NCBI GenBank assembly: GCA_031308135.1
Contig: JAHLJT010009436.1
Location: 121,435,608-121,499,607, forward strand
DNA length: 64,000 bases
Reading direction: 5' to 3'
Source of the DNA: Acheta domesticus
Lineage: Eukaryota; Arthropoda; Insecta; Orthoptera; Gryllidae
Numbering within the stretch: the stretch's first letter is position 1; each line of letters opens with the position of its first letter. Positions 46,090-57,439 of this stretch are shown here, in pieces. The notes under the pieces are model-generated. The model did no database searches, had not been told where the DNA came from, and worked only from the letters and a program-made list of their open reading frames with translations. Made by a program: the position numbers and the translations under genes.

Positions 46090-48150
46090 GTAATATTGGT
46101 ATGGACGTTTTTGTATCAGACATGGCCACATTTTCTTGGGAACTCTTAATCTCGACCGCGAAATCAATCTCTAATAAAATTGTTATTGTCACATCGCCGA
46201 GAAACATACAAGGAACATCATATTCTCTTGGAAGGACTGAAAGAAGTGTATTTTTGAATGAATAAATGATTTGGAATAAGCCACAGCCATTGCCTACCAC
46301 GGAAAGAAAATATGACTTATGCTGAATTCACAAAAATCACAGCCCTTGATCTTGCTTCAACTTTCATAAAACTTTGTGAAACAAATTTTCAAACAACCAT
46401 AAAACTTTCTAAGTAAATATTTGTAGTTTTTTGTTTACACAATTAAAAATTCAACAACAATTGTGCGGCCGTCCACGGCGGCACCCAACTGCGTTAAGGT
46501 TTACATACAGCATAAGAAACACTAAATGCTTTCATCATATTATTAAGATGTGATAGTCGAGTCACCACGAATACCATACAATCACCAATATTATTCCCGA
46601 GAAATACAAACTACCTCTGTATTTTTCCCCTGTACCATGTTAGAGGTAAGGCACATCAGAAGAAGATACAGACACCAGCATCGTCGTCTCCGCAGTTCGC
46701 CCGTGTCCTGGCACGGGAACCCGTTCGGCGCGAATGCTTGCTGAGCTGCTCATATATACGGCCGACCAACAGCCTAATTCAGAAGCAGTAGATACGTTAT
46801 GTTCCGCGCCCGATGGAGTAGCATGTCCGAATCTGATAAGTCTTCTGAATCAACTGCCTTTTTAGCATATTCGCGTCTTTTAGGTTGCGGATTATGTTAC
46901 TGCCGCATGTTGTATAATTACACGAGTCCGTGAGCGCGGCTAACAGGAGGTAGTAATTTAGAAGATTCAGGTGTCTTAAGTGCTGCAACTTGACTTATGA
47001 CTCACCAACAAATAAAGACAAAATTATTACTCCTACATGAGGCAGAATGGCAAAGCTATTGACTCAGCTACAGGGATTAGTCATATTATTTAGTTATTAT
47101 CCATTCTTTTCTTTAGAGGCGTATTCTTTCGACTATTATCCAAGAACCAGTAAGAAAGCTTTTGCAATTCATTCTGTCATAACCATTTGCGTTAAATGTA
47201 CCAGGTAACTGAATTAGGTCTAATTATATCTAAAAATACTTCTCATGCTTCCTAAATGTGACAATTAATTTTACACTTACGCTAAGTAGCAAATTTAATG
47301 TAACGCGTCGGTACAAGTATGTTAAAAAAGTTTAGTGAAAAATATCTGGTAATTGTAAGTAAATATAAAGGAACGAAACTAGGCGATTTTGATATCTTTA
47401 TTTATAATGTCGTTCCAAGTTGTTGGATAGGAACAATATAGTCGTCATTTTCATTCATTTCAATTTCATTTTTCTAGTAGAAAATGCAAACTATATATTG
47501 TAAAAAAATAACCTGAAGCGTACCAATCGAAAGGTAAAATTATGAGAATATAAGATCACCTGCATTTCGTATTATGAAAGAATTCAAAATTAAATTTCCC
47601 ATGTGTCGTAAACATTATCTAAAAGTGGAGAAAGAGTGTTATTAAAGTAATATGATAACAATATTTTAAATATAACAATTCTTGTTTCTTCGATCAAAGA
47701 TTTATTACTTTCACACTTTTATTGACGCATTGCAACGACAAAATGTACAAAAATGTTCACAAAACGTGACTATTCACGAGCGCTAATACGTAGATGAATC
47801 ATTAGACCTACACCGAAAAATAAACTATAAGCAAGACAGACGCGTTCAAATCAATGTTAATAGAAATAGCGAGAAAACTTTCATACCTCATCACTAATGC
47901 ACATGAGACGATTACGACAGTTTTTGTATAGAATTTGTTAAGCACACTTTCAGGGCGTGCAATAAATTTGAAACGTTCCTTCTGTGTCGTCCATTAACGC
48001 GACCAAAATGGATTCATCCGAGAGCCATTTTCCACAGGTGTGTCTCTCGCCCGATGAAGACATTCCACTAATTCAGGGCACAATGATATTAATGCGCCCT
48101 CTCCACGAAAACGATTACACTTTTTTTTCTAGCGCGCCACTGTAATCTTC
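46090..48150. other. AT-rich spacer
   Basis: Two kilobases with a small CpG patch at 46670-46740. No gene, repeat or RNA recognised. Confidence 0.45.
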
Positions 48151-48184
48151 TCTCGCAGGGGCTAATCACAGGGACGGTTCATTG

Positions 48185-48390
48185 TCCTCCGGGAGCCGGT
48201 GCTAATGCGCGAATGCGCGCGAAGCATTAACGGCGGAGAGGCTGGGCGTCAGCGAGGAACGCGCCCCGGCCCTCGCGCGGACCGGCCGCCCGGCGCACAG
48301 TGCGCCCGACGCGCGCGCAGCGAGTGCCGTTCCCCACACCTCCTTCATTTATTCATTGATTTTTTCCGGCACGCCCACTGCTACGGTCAT
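48185..48390. promoter_or_regulatory. Short GC-rich block 23 with AT cores
   Basis: CpG-dense, with TAAT (48203-48206) and ATTA (48236-48239) in a GCGCGAATGCGCGC context. Confidence 0.35.
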
Positions 48391-48819
48391 TAGGCACGTT
48401 AGTGTAGTGAACGTTTTTTATGTCTGGAGGTGGCGGTGTTCACCAACGCTGGCTGGTGAGATCCGAAGTTCGCGGAGATACCCACCTCCAGGTATCTCCA
48501 GCGGGGCATTGCGCAAGCCGAGACAAGCCCTATGCTCCCGTCATGTGTGACAGTGTAGTGCGTGTCATTATAAGTGTAAGTGTGCATGTCAGAGGAGAGA
48601 AAAGGACAAGGATTACGAAGGAAAGAACTCGCGCATTCCGTGTCTTGTTTGTTAGGGTGCAGTCCCGGCATTTGTCTGCTACTGATCACAGAAACCACGG
48701 AAAACTATACATATCTGAACAGCCGGCCGCGATTATTCTCTTCCAGACTGCGGCGACCTGTTTAAATAGTTAATATTCAAAATCCGCCACCGTCGGGACC
48801 CTAAGACCTCCTGGCGGTC
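48391..48819. other. Unclassified middle-GC stretch
   Basis: No frame or motif that I can name. It may belong with the structured element that follows. Confidence 0.3.
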
Positions 48820-48925
48820 AGAGAAATTTCGACCATCTTCTCTGCCAGGGCTGATCGCAGACCAGCCCTGAGGAAGACCACGATAAGATGGTCGAAACGT
48901 CGGCAACACATCATTCGACGAGGCG
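48820..48925 (+). ncRNA. Hammerhead-like structured repeat (possible Penelope-type ribozyme relic)
   Basis: The sequence shows CTGAGGA (48868-48874), a 5-bp stem GACCA (48876-48880)/TGGTC (48889-48893), GAAA (48894-48897) and then a 5-bp stem CGTCG (48898-48902)/CGACG (48916-48920). The order CUGANGA-stem-GAAA-stem is the hammerhead core layout, and CTGAtGA-AGACC...GGTC-GAAACGTCGG-type repeats are carried by Penelope-like retroelements in many animals. Here the core has G where U is usual, and the UH cleavage site after the last stem is replaced by AG, so cleavage is unlikely. An alternative fold pairs 48827-48839 with 48885-48897 (13 bp) around a hairpin 48846-48853/48863-48870. Confidence 0.38.
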
Positions 48926-49324
48926 TCACCCGGACAGCCAAGATCATTCGCTGCAGCATCGGTGTCAATGCTGGGTCTGAGCTAAACTCAGCCAGCCCAC
49001 CTCTTTGGCGTTCGGGCCAGCTGCGCGCACGTTTTCTTGTGTTCCAGAATCCATACTCCCACTAATTTAGTAACACGAATTGAATTATAAATAAAATGAG
49101 TGTTCTTGACTACATCTCTGGTGTCAAGAATTTTTTTCTCCAGTGTGATAGAAATTGTCTTGAAAAAAAAGGTATTTGATACGTAGTCCTGCCTGAAATA
49201 AACCCACAGTTCTTTCGCATAGAAATGAGAGCTCAAGAAAACATGGATTTATATTTCTGCTCAATTTTTAATCACCAATCCCTCATAAAAGTTGAGGGTA
49301 CCACATCCTATTGATGTCTGATGA

Positions 49325-49385
49325 TAAAATATTGGCAGAGAGTATCAGGTAGCTTAACACTATTTACGTTCAAAAAGTCCTTACT
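49325..49385 (-). pseudogene. Short mariner N-terminal fragment
   Basis: GTAGCTTAACACTATTTACG (from 49351) is about 80 percent identical over some 45 bp to 51395-51440, which lies in a mariner relic. On the minus strand it reads FLNVNSVKLPDTL, against FLNAKNVKLHDIL there. Confidence 0.45.
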
Positions 49386-49639
49386 AACAACAAATAAAGC
49401 ATTCTCGTGTAATGTAGCAATATAATACATATTTGAACAAAAACAATCGTCCCGAATACAGTACTTTAAGTGAAAAGAATATAAAAAAATGTTGCTGTTT
49501 CGTAATACATGTGAATAGTAAATATTTAACGGTTTGAATCCTTGCTCGCGTTTGACATGTATGTGATGTAAGTAGTGACGAAGAATGTATGCATATTATA
49601 AGAATAGGATGAATAGCTCAATCAAATATTTGATTTGTC

Positions 49640-49765
49640 CGTCAAAATCAAAACTGACTCACTGTTTTTGCATTTTTCCTAATTCCTGGGAATATAACAA
49701 AACCATATCTCTCACAGCGGCTTAGTTTTCTTTCGATTGCTGCGCGCATTGGAAATTAGTAATAT
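49640..49765. repeat. Repeat family T, third copy
   Basis: AATATAACAAAACCA, CTCTCACAGCGGC and TGCGCGCATTGGAAATTAG match the two tandem units at 34040-34275. Confidence 0.68.
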
Positions 49766-49948
49766 AAATATATTTTATTATTACGTGCGATCAAGATGTT
49801 TTAATTTGAATACGCACTTTCGTTGTTAGATATGTCGAAATATGTATTTTACTCGCTCAGGAAATGTGCTCAATTTTTCTATTTTACTTGCCCAGAAAAT
49901 GCGTATATCACATAAGATAATATGAATATATTATTTATAATATATCAA

Positions 49949-49999
49949 TAATACTGTTATTAATACTATAATAATATTATATTATTAATAATAGTATTA
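49949..49999. repeat. AT-rich palindrome
   Basis: TAATACTGTTATTAAT (49949-49964) is inverted with one mismatch at 49984-49999, followed by repeats of TAATAGTATTATA. It could extrude as a cruciform. Confidence 0.7.
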
Positions 50000-50589
50000 T
50001 ATAATAATAGTATTATATAATAATACTAATAACTGGAGACTGGTAATCAGTGGACACGGGTAATAATCAATTCCATTTAAAGAAAAATTATTTTACCATT
50101 AAACATTCATTATTACCATTCAGGTAGCGTTTTGAGATTAAAGATTTCTCCCCCCCCCCCTTTGGACCTCACGATGGACGTCATGCTTGATGGCATTAAG
50201 GCTTTTCTTCTCAACTGAGAGTGAAAACGCGTCTTGAGCCCGTCCATGTTACAACCACGGTTGTTATCTGTGTGAATTATGGAGTTATTAAAGGATTGTG
50301 AAATATGAATGGACGAGCACCAGCACATTCGCCGGGCGTGAGATTAAAACTCGCAGCCCTCCTGTCTTAAGCGGCCCATACACGAACGAGCCCGACTCGC
50401 GACTGTGGCTCGCGCCGGTTGTAAATCTGTCACCGGCGTTACACGCTCCATTGTAGAAACAATGAAGCAGGTAGCGGCGCGACAGATTTCCAACATAATG
50501 AACGGCGCCTGTCGGGCTTGCAAGCCGCTGATGTAAAGTAACTTTTACGGACCTCCGCCACCTAGGACAAGAGTTTCATTTCCAGTTTC
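50000..50589. other. Spacer with a small CpG patch at 50380-50540
   Basis: A C11 run lies at 50150-50160. Nothing else. Confidence 0.35.
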
Positions 50590-50710
50590 TCGAATGCTAC
50601 TTACATGATGGTCCGTAAGTATTGTAATGTTTCGTCAAAAACGGCGATATTTCGACCACAAATATTTTTTGATAGGGACCTGATACCGAAAAAGTGGATA
50701 AATCTTTTTA
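50590..50710 (-). repeat. Dispersed repeat family R, copy 3 (inverted)
   Basis: TGATACCGAAAAAGTGGATA (near 50680) is the reverse complement of the CCACTTTTTCTGTATCAGG core of copy 1. GTAATGTTTCGTCAAAAACG (50618-50643 region) corresponds to the ends of copies 1 and 2. Confidence 0.52.
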
Positions 50711-51059
50711 CATTTTGCTTTTAAAAAGTAATATTAAATTTTAACATTTGCTTTATATAGTTTTCATTCAGAAATTTAGTGTTTCTATATGTAGTTGGCT
50801 CTCCGGGAGACGCAGCCATCTAAGCACAGATGCGAAGGTTTTGGCCGTCACGCTGAAACCTTCCACAGGAGAAGATATTGACTCGACCGCGGGAACCTAT
50901 GCTTTCATTCATTTTTCTATTCTTTCGAACTTCTGTTTTCTCTTGATATGTTAGGCGTGTTATTAAAGTAAGTACTGTTTTGGAAAAAACATCTCATAAA
51001 ATTTGTTTTTCAAAACAAAGTGTAATCTTACATGAAAGAAGATTTCTTAAACTACTTTT

Positions 51060-51440
51060 CTATATAGTTGTCGCCTTTGTTCAGACATTTGTCATTGCGA
51101 GAAACCATATTTTCTACAACCTCTTCATAGAAAGATGCTGCCAATGAAGACAGCCTCTTCTGAAGTTCGTTTTTTTGAAAAAACGGTGCTTCTACTAGCT
51201 AAAAACTCTTCACAAGGAAGCCTTATTGTGAAGCAATTGTTTTCACGACTTTTTCGTTCACTTTTTCAACCAACCACATTGACAACAAAGACCGCACACA
51301 CCGTACTTCGTCATGAAATTTGGTTCTTTTATCACTGAATTGTCTAATTCACTTTCTCATCATTCATTACATTTTCACCATAAATCTCCTTGACGTTGGC
51401 GGAGAATGTCATGTAGCTTAACATTCTTTGCGTTCAAAAA
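51060..51440 (-). pseudogene. mariner transposase, internally deleted relic
   Basis: The minus strand reads FLNAKNVKLHDIL, then IYGENVMNDEKV, then NEKV..ENNCFTI, LPCEEFLASRSTV, and directly the C-terminal LSSLAASFYEEVVENMVSRN followed by DKCLNKGDNY. The N-terminal half of a mariner-family protein is thus joined to the last 40 residues, with the whole catalytic core missing. Frameshifts and stops are present. Its type differs from the relic at 35590, judging by the divergent N-terminal wording. Confidence 0.8.
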
Positions 51441-51545
51441 CAGTTCAGAAGTGGTTGTCTTCACTGGCGGCATCCTTCTATGAAGAGTGACTAGAAAACT
51501 TGGTTTCACGCTGTGACAGATCTCTGAACAATGGTGACAACTATA
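51437..51545 (+). pseudogene. mariner transposase C-terminal fragment
   Basis: The plus strand reads VQKWLSSLAASFYEE, a stop, then LENLVSRCDRSLNNGDNYI. That is the same C-terminal tail as on the minus strand at 51065-51180. Nothing precedes it but the start of the inverted copy. Confidence 0.8.
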
Positions 51546-51613
51546 TATAAAAAATAGCTCAAGAAATGCTCTTTCATGTAAAAATAAATGTTCTTGATAC
51601 TGTTTCGAAATCC

Positions 51614-51895
51614 AACTTTAAGACAATCAGTTTTTTGTTTTACTTTTTTGAGAAAGTAACATAACTTTTTTAATATAAATTATAATTATTTACTACAATT
51701 TTTTTTAAAAACATTTAATTTTTTCAAGTTTTAAGATAATCCTTTTTTGAGACAAAAACATTGATTTTTTTAAATAAATTGTAATTATTTATTAAAATTT
51801 GTTTAAAAACATTTAATTTTGTTCAATTTTAAGACAACCAGTTTTTTGTTTTTATTTTTTGAGTCACTAACATAAAGGGTTTTTTAAAATTTAGG
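51614..51895. repeat. Degenerate tandem repeat, about 100-bp units x3
   Basis: TTTAAGACAATCAG, TTTTAAGATAATCC and TTTTAAGACAACCAG mark three units (near 51616, 51731, 51828). The first two also share TAATTATTTA...TTTAAAAACATTTAATTTT. AT-rich and noncoding. Confidence 0.6.
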
Positions 51896-52029
51896 TACTT
51901 GGAAACTTGATCAAGAAACATACAGTATACAACTAAAATTTAAGTATGATTAGAAAAATAAATTTTATTTGAGAAACAAATTTTTATGAGATTTTTTCCA
52001 AAACGGTACTTACTTTTAAAACACGCCTC

Positions 52030-52320
52030 GTGTTTCCTTCTCTTTCCCTTGGCTGTGCGCGCCGTGGCCCATTGCGGCGCGGTGCGAGCGCAGAGCGCAG
52101 GGGGGCGCGTGGGCGCGTGGGCGAGGCGTGAGGCGTGAGGCGCGCGCCGCCTCGGCCGCCGCGCGAGCGCAATGCCGCCCTGGAACATCGATTAAGAGCC
52201 GCCGGCGCCCACGCTTTCCTAGAAACGACGCTCATTAGAGGCGTCGCCAGAGGGCGGCACAGACACCGCCCTCGCCCCGTGGGTTGATACCGTGCTCTCG
52301 CTTGCCGCGATCTGGGATGC
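52030..52320. promoter_or_regulatory. GC-rich CpG block 24 with AT cores
   Basis: CpG-dense, with ATCGATTA (52187-52194) and ATTA (52234-52237) set in GC-rich DNA. Confidence 0.37.
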
Positions 52321-54195
52321 GAAATCTAGTCAGCTCGCGGATCTCTGGGAGGTGAAAAACGGTTTAAGACTGCGTTTGTTGTGTCGTTAGTGCTACTCGT
52401 GGGATTTTGAAAGCTACAGTAGGATATCTTCAATTTTATACCTGTGGCGAAAAAATAGATTTGAAGTCATACCTATTTATTCAATTCTTCAATAATGAAA
52501 TTTAATCGAAATCTAATGATTTTCAGTTTCAATTTCTTGTAACTTGAGTATTTCATGTAACTAATCGATCATTCATGCAAAGCAAAATAAGATGTTAAAG
52601 TCGATTTTGTTTTGTTAATCACAAATGAGTTACAGAGGTTTGTTTCGTATCAAATATAAAACGGGAGCTACTACACTCATACAAGAAATTCAATTTACTG
52701 CTCAGATTAAATGCCGGTTTTTGTTTTGAAATACCTTAATGGTCAGTGGTATCTCGAGTTTCTGGATGATTAGGTAGCTGCGTAATGACCGACCTTAGGG
52801 CTCCTTATCGTGATGGTCTTCTCAGTCTAAGGATAGAAACTGCAGTTGCAAATGTGTTACAAGCAACATTACACATATCTGATATTCAGCAACTATCTAC
52901 ATTATTATACGTAAAACACAATAACAATTCAAACTACACTGAGTTGGAGTTTGTACCAATTGATTCCGTTAGAATTCATGATTACTGGTAATTCCGAAAC
53001 AATTTTCTGTAATTAGAATAATCAGTCGCCGACATTTATAACTTCATCTCATTTTCATTTTATTAATCTACAATTAAGAAAAAAATTGGTGTAGAAAAGG
53101 AATCAATGCAATAACACGTTATGCTAGAAGAATTTCGATGATCAAAGAATATTCTACAAGAATATTTGGTTGTTATTTTTTCTTTCATACATTTTTAAAC
53201 AAAAACATAAGTTAATGAGTAGAGTAATGCGACAATAATATACACTTTTTGCTTTGAATACAAAATAAAAGGTTCTGAGGTGGTAAAAAACGAAGAATTT
53301 TCAATAAATTGACAATACAGATACATGCTTATTCTCCTGCTTATTACCTTATTAAGAGTCATCATCCCTCTGAACTCCGAAGAGTCATGAAGTTACCTTT
53401 AAAGACCATGACTAACGAAAACAAAATATGTTCTCCTGACTGAAATTTTAAAGGATTTAACATGTTCACAATCGAACACCAATCTACCATGCAGATTAAC
53501 CAAATCTCATCGACTGGCCTTGTTCAGCATTAGACTCTTGTGTGAGTTCTTTGACTTAACATGAAAGCCTTCTTGAGACCATAGTATCATTCTCCTCAAT
53601 TCGAGGATCTTCGAACCTACACGTCATAAGATATTCCCTTCTGCAGCGGAAAGTCCGGTGGAGTCGGAAGACCGGTGTCGGGGCGCCCTGACCGACTCCC
53701 TGCTCTCACGACAACGTACCCAGCCCCTTTTTCATCACCCGCTTTGGAATGCTACCGTACCCAACCTACGAGTAGACCTCACGTTGAACGGACGCGACAT
53801 CCCAACAAAACATGGATGCTCCAAATTAAAACGATGTTAACAAAACATCCAACGAAAATCATCATTTTAAAAACTGAATTAGTTGCAAACGAAGTCCACA
53901 CAGGGGGAGGGGAGTTAATTTGAACTTGGACTATCTAATTCGATAATTTAAAAATAATATAGGCTTCTGTATTGACAAAGGCTCGATTTTGTTTATTTTT
54001 CACCCTTGCATCCTCAGAAGAATACCCAATTTCTGCATATCTCAAAATTATCGTAGAATTTAGTTATAATTTTTTTTCATTTAAAATATACCGATCTCGT
54101 TAAAAGCATCGAACACAAAACATCGATGTTAAAAAACGTCGACTTCAAAAACTGATGTAAATTTCATTGATGATTTCATAAAAACACGGAGATTT
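52321..54195. other. AT-rich spacer
   Basis: A middle-GC segment at 53640-53780 carries no recognised motif. No gene. Confidence 0.42.
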
Positions 54196-54199
54196 TGTC

Positions 54200-54560
54200 A
54201 ACGACATCGATGCCGCATCCCTCCTCCGAGTGCCCTTGCGTGCGGCGGGCGCCATACGGCAGGCGCGGCTGCCGGGGCAGGTCGGAGCAGGTCGGGGCGT
54301 CCGTGCGGCAGCGGTCGCGTCAGGTGTTCCCGGTTCGACGCCCGGGGTCGCCTCCGCAGGTCGTCGCGTCCCGTGGCCCGGCGCGGCGCGGCGACGCCAG
54401 TCGTCGACCCCGTGGGGCGGGCGTCGGGCGTCTCCGTTCCGAGCGGTTGACTCGCCCTGCCCACGCGCCGCCGCCGCCAGTGCTCAACGCTAACGACCGG
54501 CCGAGTGCATGATTTTACGAGGAGTCGCGTCGGCGTGTCTAGTGCTACCGCGCTCCGGAG
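54200..54560. promoter_or_regulatory. GC-rich CpG block 25
   Basis: CpG-dense 350 bp without simple repeats, which is unusual among the blocks here and makes constraint more plausible. Frames are open on both strands and show no known domain. Confidence 0.38.
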
Positions 54561-55230
54561 ACGCGTTATCTGTAAATTTTCCTACCGATGCAGCTAGTTA
54601 ATGGGTATTAATCATGTGCAAGCACATATTTCTTCTCCGAAGCAAGGAAATGGAAGCATGTTAAGTGGGAGAAGATCGATTTGTATAATGTTGTAACGAC
54701 CGTCCATGTAAGATGGAGTTGGTGTTTCTGTCCAAAAGATAGATATCATGTAATTCCCCAGTGTACTTTTGGTTCATTTTAATGATACTCTAAATACACA
54801 GTACTTGGTTTTTGCATACAATTTGCATTAACACTGGTCATCAATGAAGTCTGTAACATTGCATTACGCTACAGTATTTCCATTCTATAGTACCTCATCT
54901 CATGTCACAGCATAATATTAACATCTGCGTAGAATCGCTTTATCAAAGTGATATCTTCATTAATGTAAAGAGTTGTTCCAAAACAATAGCCCTAAGATAT
55001 CCGTAATAATTTCAAATAACAATTAATCAACAAGTTGTAAACAATTTTAAACGAAATATGAATGTTACTACAAATAGTTTACCCTTAATGCAAGTACGGT
55101 CTTCACTAACTATATTTACCCCACTGTTCAATCAGTTGTCAAGGTTTTAGTGAATTATTTGCATTATTGCTCCCCGTTTACTTTTATTTTCAATTTGGTC
55201 ATCGGAGGATTTAGAGAAATATTGTCCAAT
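54561..55230. other. AT-rich spacer
   Basis: Nothing recognised. Confidence 0.45.
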
Positions 55231-55432
55231 TATAGTCCTATTTGATATTAAAATACAGGTAAGAAGTATTAAACTTTGATTTAAATATGACTTCTGACAG
55301 ATCATCAGCTGAACGCGGTTATCCATTCGGGAACTTCGTTACAACTTCAATTTTTGGTACTGAATCTCCAGCTTGGACAAAAAGCGTTACAACTGATCTG
55401 TCAAAAGTCATTCTATTTTAAATAGGAGTATA
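55231..55432. mobile_element. 202-bp palindromic MITE
   Basis: The outer ends TATAGTCCTATTT (55231-55243) and AAATAGGAGTATA (55420-55432) are inverted with one mismatch. Inner arms ATGACTTCTGACAGATCA (55287-55304) and TGATCTGTCAAAAGTCAT (55394-55411) are inverted with one mismatch. Size, long imperfect arms and TA at each outer edge suggest a Tc1/mariner-class MITE; the class is inferred only. Confidence 0.65.
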
Positions 55433-57055
55433 GATGAATGTCGCCACTTGAATCGTCGGTGTTATTAAGAGTAGATAAAAAACTAGGTAATATACAGAAG
55501 TGATTAAGCTCATTTCAAAGCTTGATGTGCTGCTTAATATTGTTTTTTTGTGAATTTTGAAGGAAAGTTTAATTTTTACTACTTTTTCATTTCAATTTAT
55601 CAAATAATTTAAGGTTACGTATAAAAATGGCTACGTACTCTTTAAATGTTGTTTGTTGTGTTTAATTTATTCACAGAAAATACCTCTTCGCAGTTTTTAC
55701 CTAGTTTTAAACAAAGGAGATTAAGTATGTGATGCCGGGAAACGTGAAATCCAGAAAATGTTTAAAACACTAAGAAAATGAAGGGATATGGAGCCTACCG
55801 AAACTTTTCTTCATATTATGACGTGCAAAATTTGGACAACGCAATGATCTGGAGAAAATAACAAACAACAATTTTGGTGCTCATTATTTCTCAGGTTTCA
55901 CAAATTTCAGTAATAATTAGAGTTTTCAATAGCAAATACCAGAGAAACATAGGGCAAGTAAGGATTGGGAGCAGGTTTTGGACATGGATTGAGGCAGATA
56001 AGGATGGTTGTAATCAAAATCCACATTTCCTACCTCGGCCGATCCCACTGTACTGGATACCGTAGTTTAAGTAAAACTGAAGAATTTTACGATTTTTGTT
56101 ATTTGTTGTATAAAAGGCTTAATCTCTTTCCATCAACATATCCTCAAAATGAATTTTCCCACCAAAATCTCGACAGATTTAAATGGAATACAGTTTCTGT
56201 GTAATTAAATCAACGCTTGAATGTAATTTTCCACAAATAACATTTATTAACATGTTGAAGAATTTAGTGAGAATACTTACATAGTTTTTCAGATATAAAT
56301 TCCAATCTCTGTTGCAGTATAATTTGATTAGTGATTATTCTCTTTGAGAACTCGGATCAAAAACTAGTAGGTCTCCTGGAAACTAACAACATTGTTATAT
56401 TACGTAAACATACACTAAAGTCTCACGACGTTCACCTTTGTATACTATACGTTCTTGTATACTATAACGTTCTTCAACACTAGGTATAGCCGAAGAGACT
56501 TAAACTGGTAAGGGACATTTTCATTAATGAGCGAAGATAAATATAGTATTGGCTAAATGAAAAAGGAATATTCTTGAATAGTATTCATGAACGAAATCTG
56601 ACCTTAAATTTTTTCCTTTCCATTGACCTGTTTTATATATTCCACATTAATCTTTGTAAGAGTACGATGTTGTAAGGCGAATGTTAACATAAATATCAAA
56701 TTGTATAATTAAGTATACTGCAAGTTATTAAGTGTCCAAGAAAATAAAACATGTGAAAGTATCAGTTTCTTTACTTAGGATTCTGGAAAATCGAAAATCA
56801 ACATTCTGTAAACGTGAAATTTGAGTAGTCATTACAAGTTGCAATACCTGAGAAGCAATCTACACCCAAAATTGAATTGAGCCGAAATTAGAAGCAGGAA
56901 CAACAGCTGAGAAGCCAATGTCGCATTGCGAGGAAACTATGAAGAGGGTTACAGCAAAAGCAACTCCACTTCCTGCGTCGCGGGAGGCACGCAGTGAAGC
57001 GAATGAGGTGTAAAGCGACAGGAACAGTAGGGCGATGGGGAACGCCAGGAGGCTG
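55433..57055. other. AT-rich spacer
   Basis: TATACTATA.CGTTCTTG is repeated near 56440-56468. No gene recognised. Confidence 0.42.
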
Positions 57056-57059
57056 TGTG

Positions 57060-57435
57060 GCGGGTACAGGAGCGAGAAAGGTGGAAGTGCGTAAAATCGC
57101 GTGGTCGGGGCTAAGGAGAGGGAAGGGATGGAAGTAGTGGTGGAGGCATCGGTGGCGGAGAAGCGCGTTGGCGAGGAGGAAGGGAAACAGCGAAGGGCGA
57201 TGACGGGCAAAAGAAGAGAAAATGAAGAGAAAAAGAAAAATGAGCCGAAAAAGACAAAGAGCATATTCATAATAATAATAATAATAATAACAATGATAAT
57301 AGGCAAAAAAGAAAGAGAATAAGAAGAGACAAAGAATAAGTAGAAGAATAATCTGAGAAGAAGGACCATAAGATATGATGAAAGACGAATAATAAGAATT
57401 AGAAGTGGAAGAAGAGCCAGAGAAGAAGAATAGTT
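57060..57435 (+). other. Purine-rich stretch with (AAT)n
   Basis: The plus strand is A/G-rich (GAAGAA-type), with AAT units at about 57270-57290. Open frames are Lys/Glu-rich on plus and Leu/Phe-rich on minus, from composition. Confidence 0.55.
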
Positions 57436-57439
57436 AAAG

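Larger units (their letters stand above)
51008..51585. mobile_element. Composite of two mariner 3' ends in inverted orientation
   Basis: Outer arms 51008-51062 and 51530-51585 are inverted copies of each other (GACAACTATATA, then AAGAAAT..TCTTTCATGTAA). Each arm follows a mariner transposase C-terminus pointing outward. The centre holds one N-terminal part on the minus strand. Either two insertions or an aborted/fold-back transposition event produced it (inference). Confidence 0.72.
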
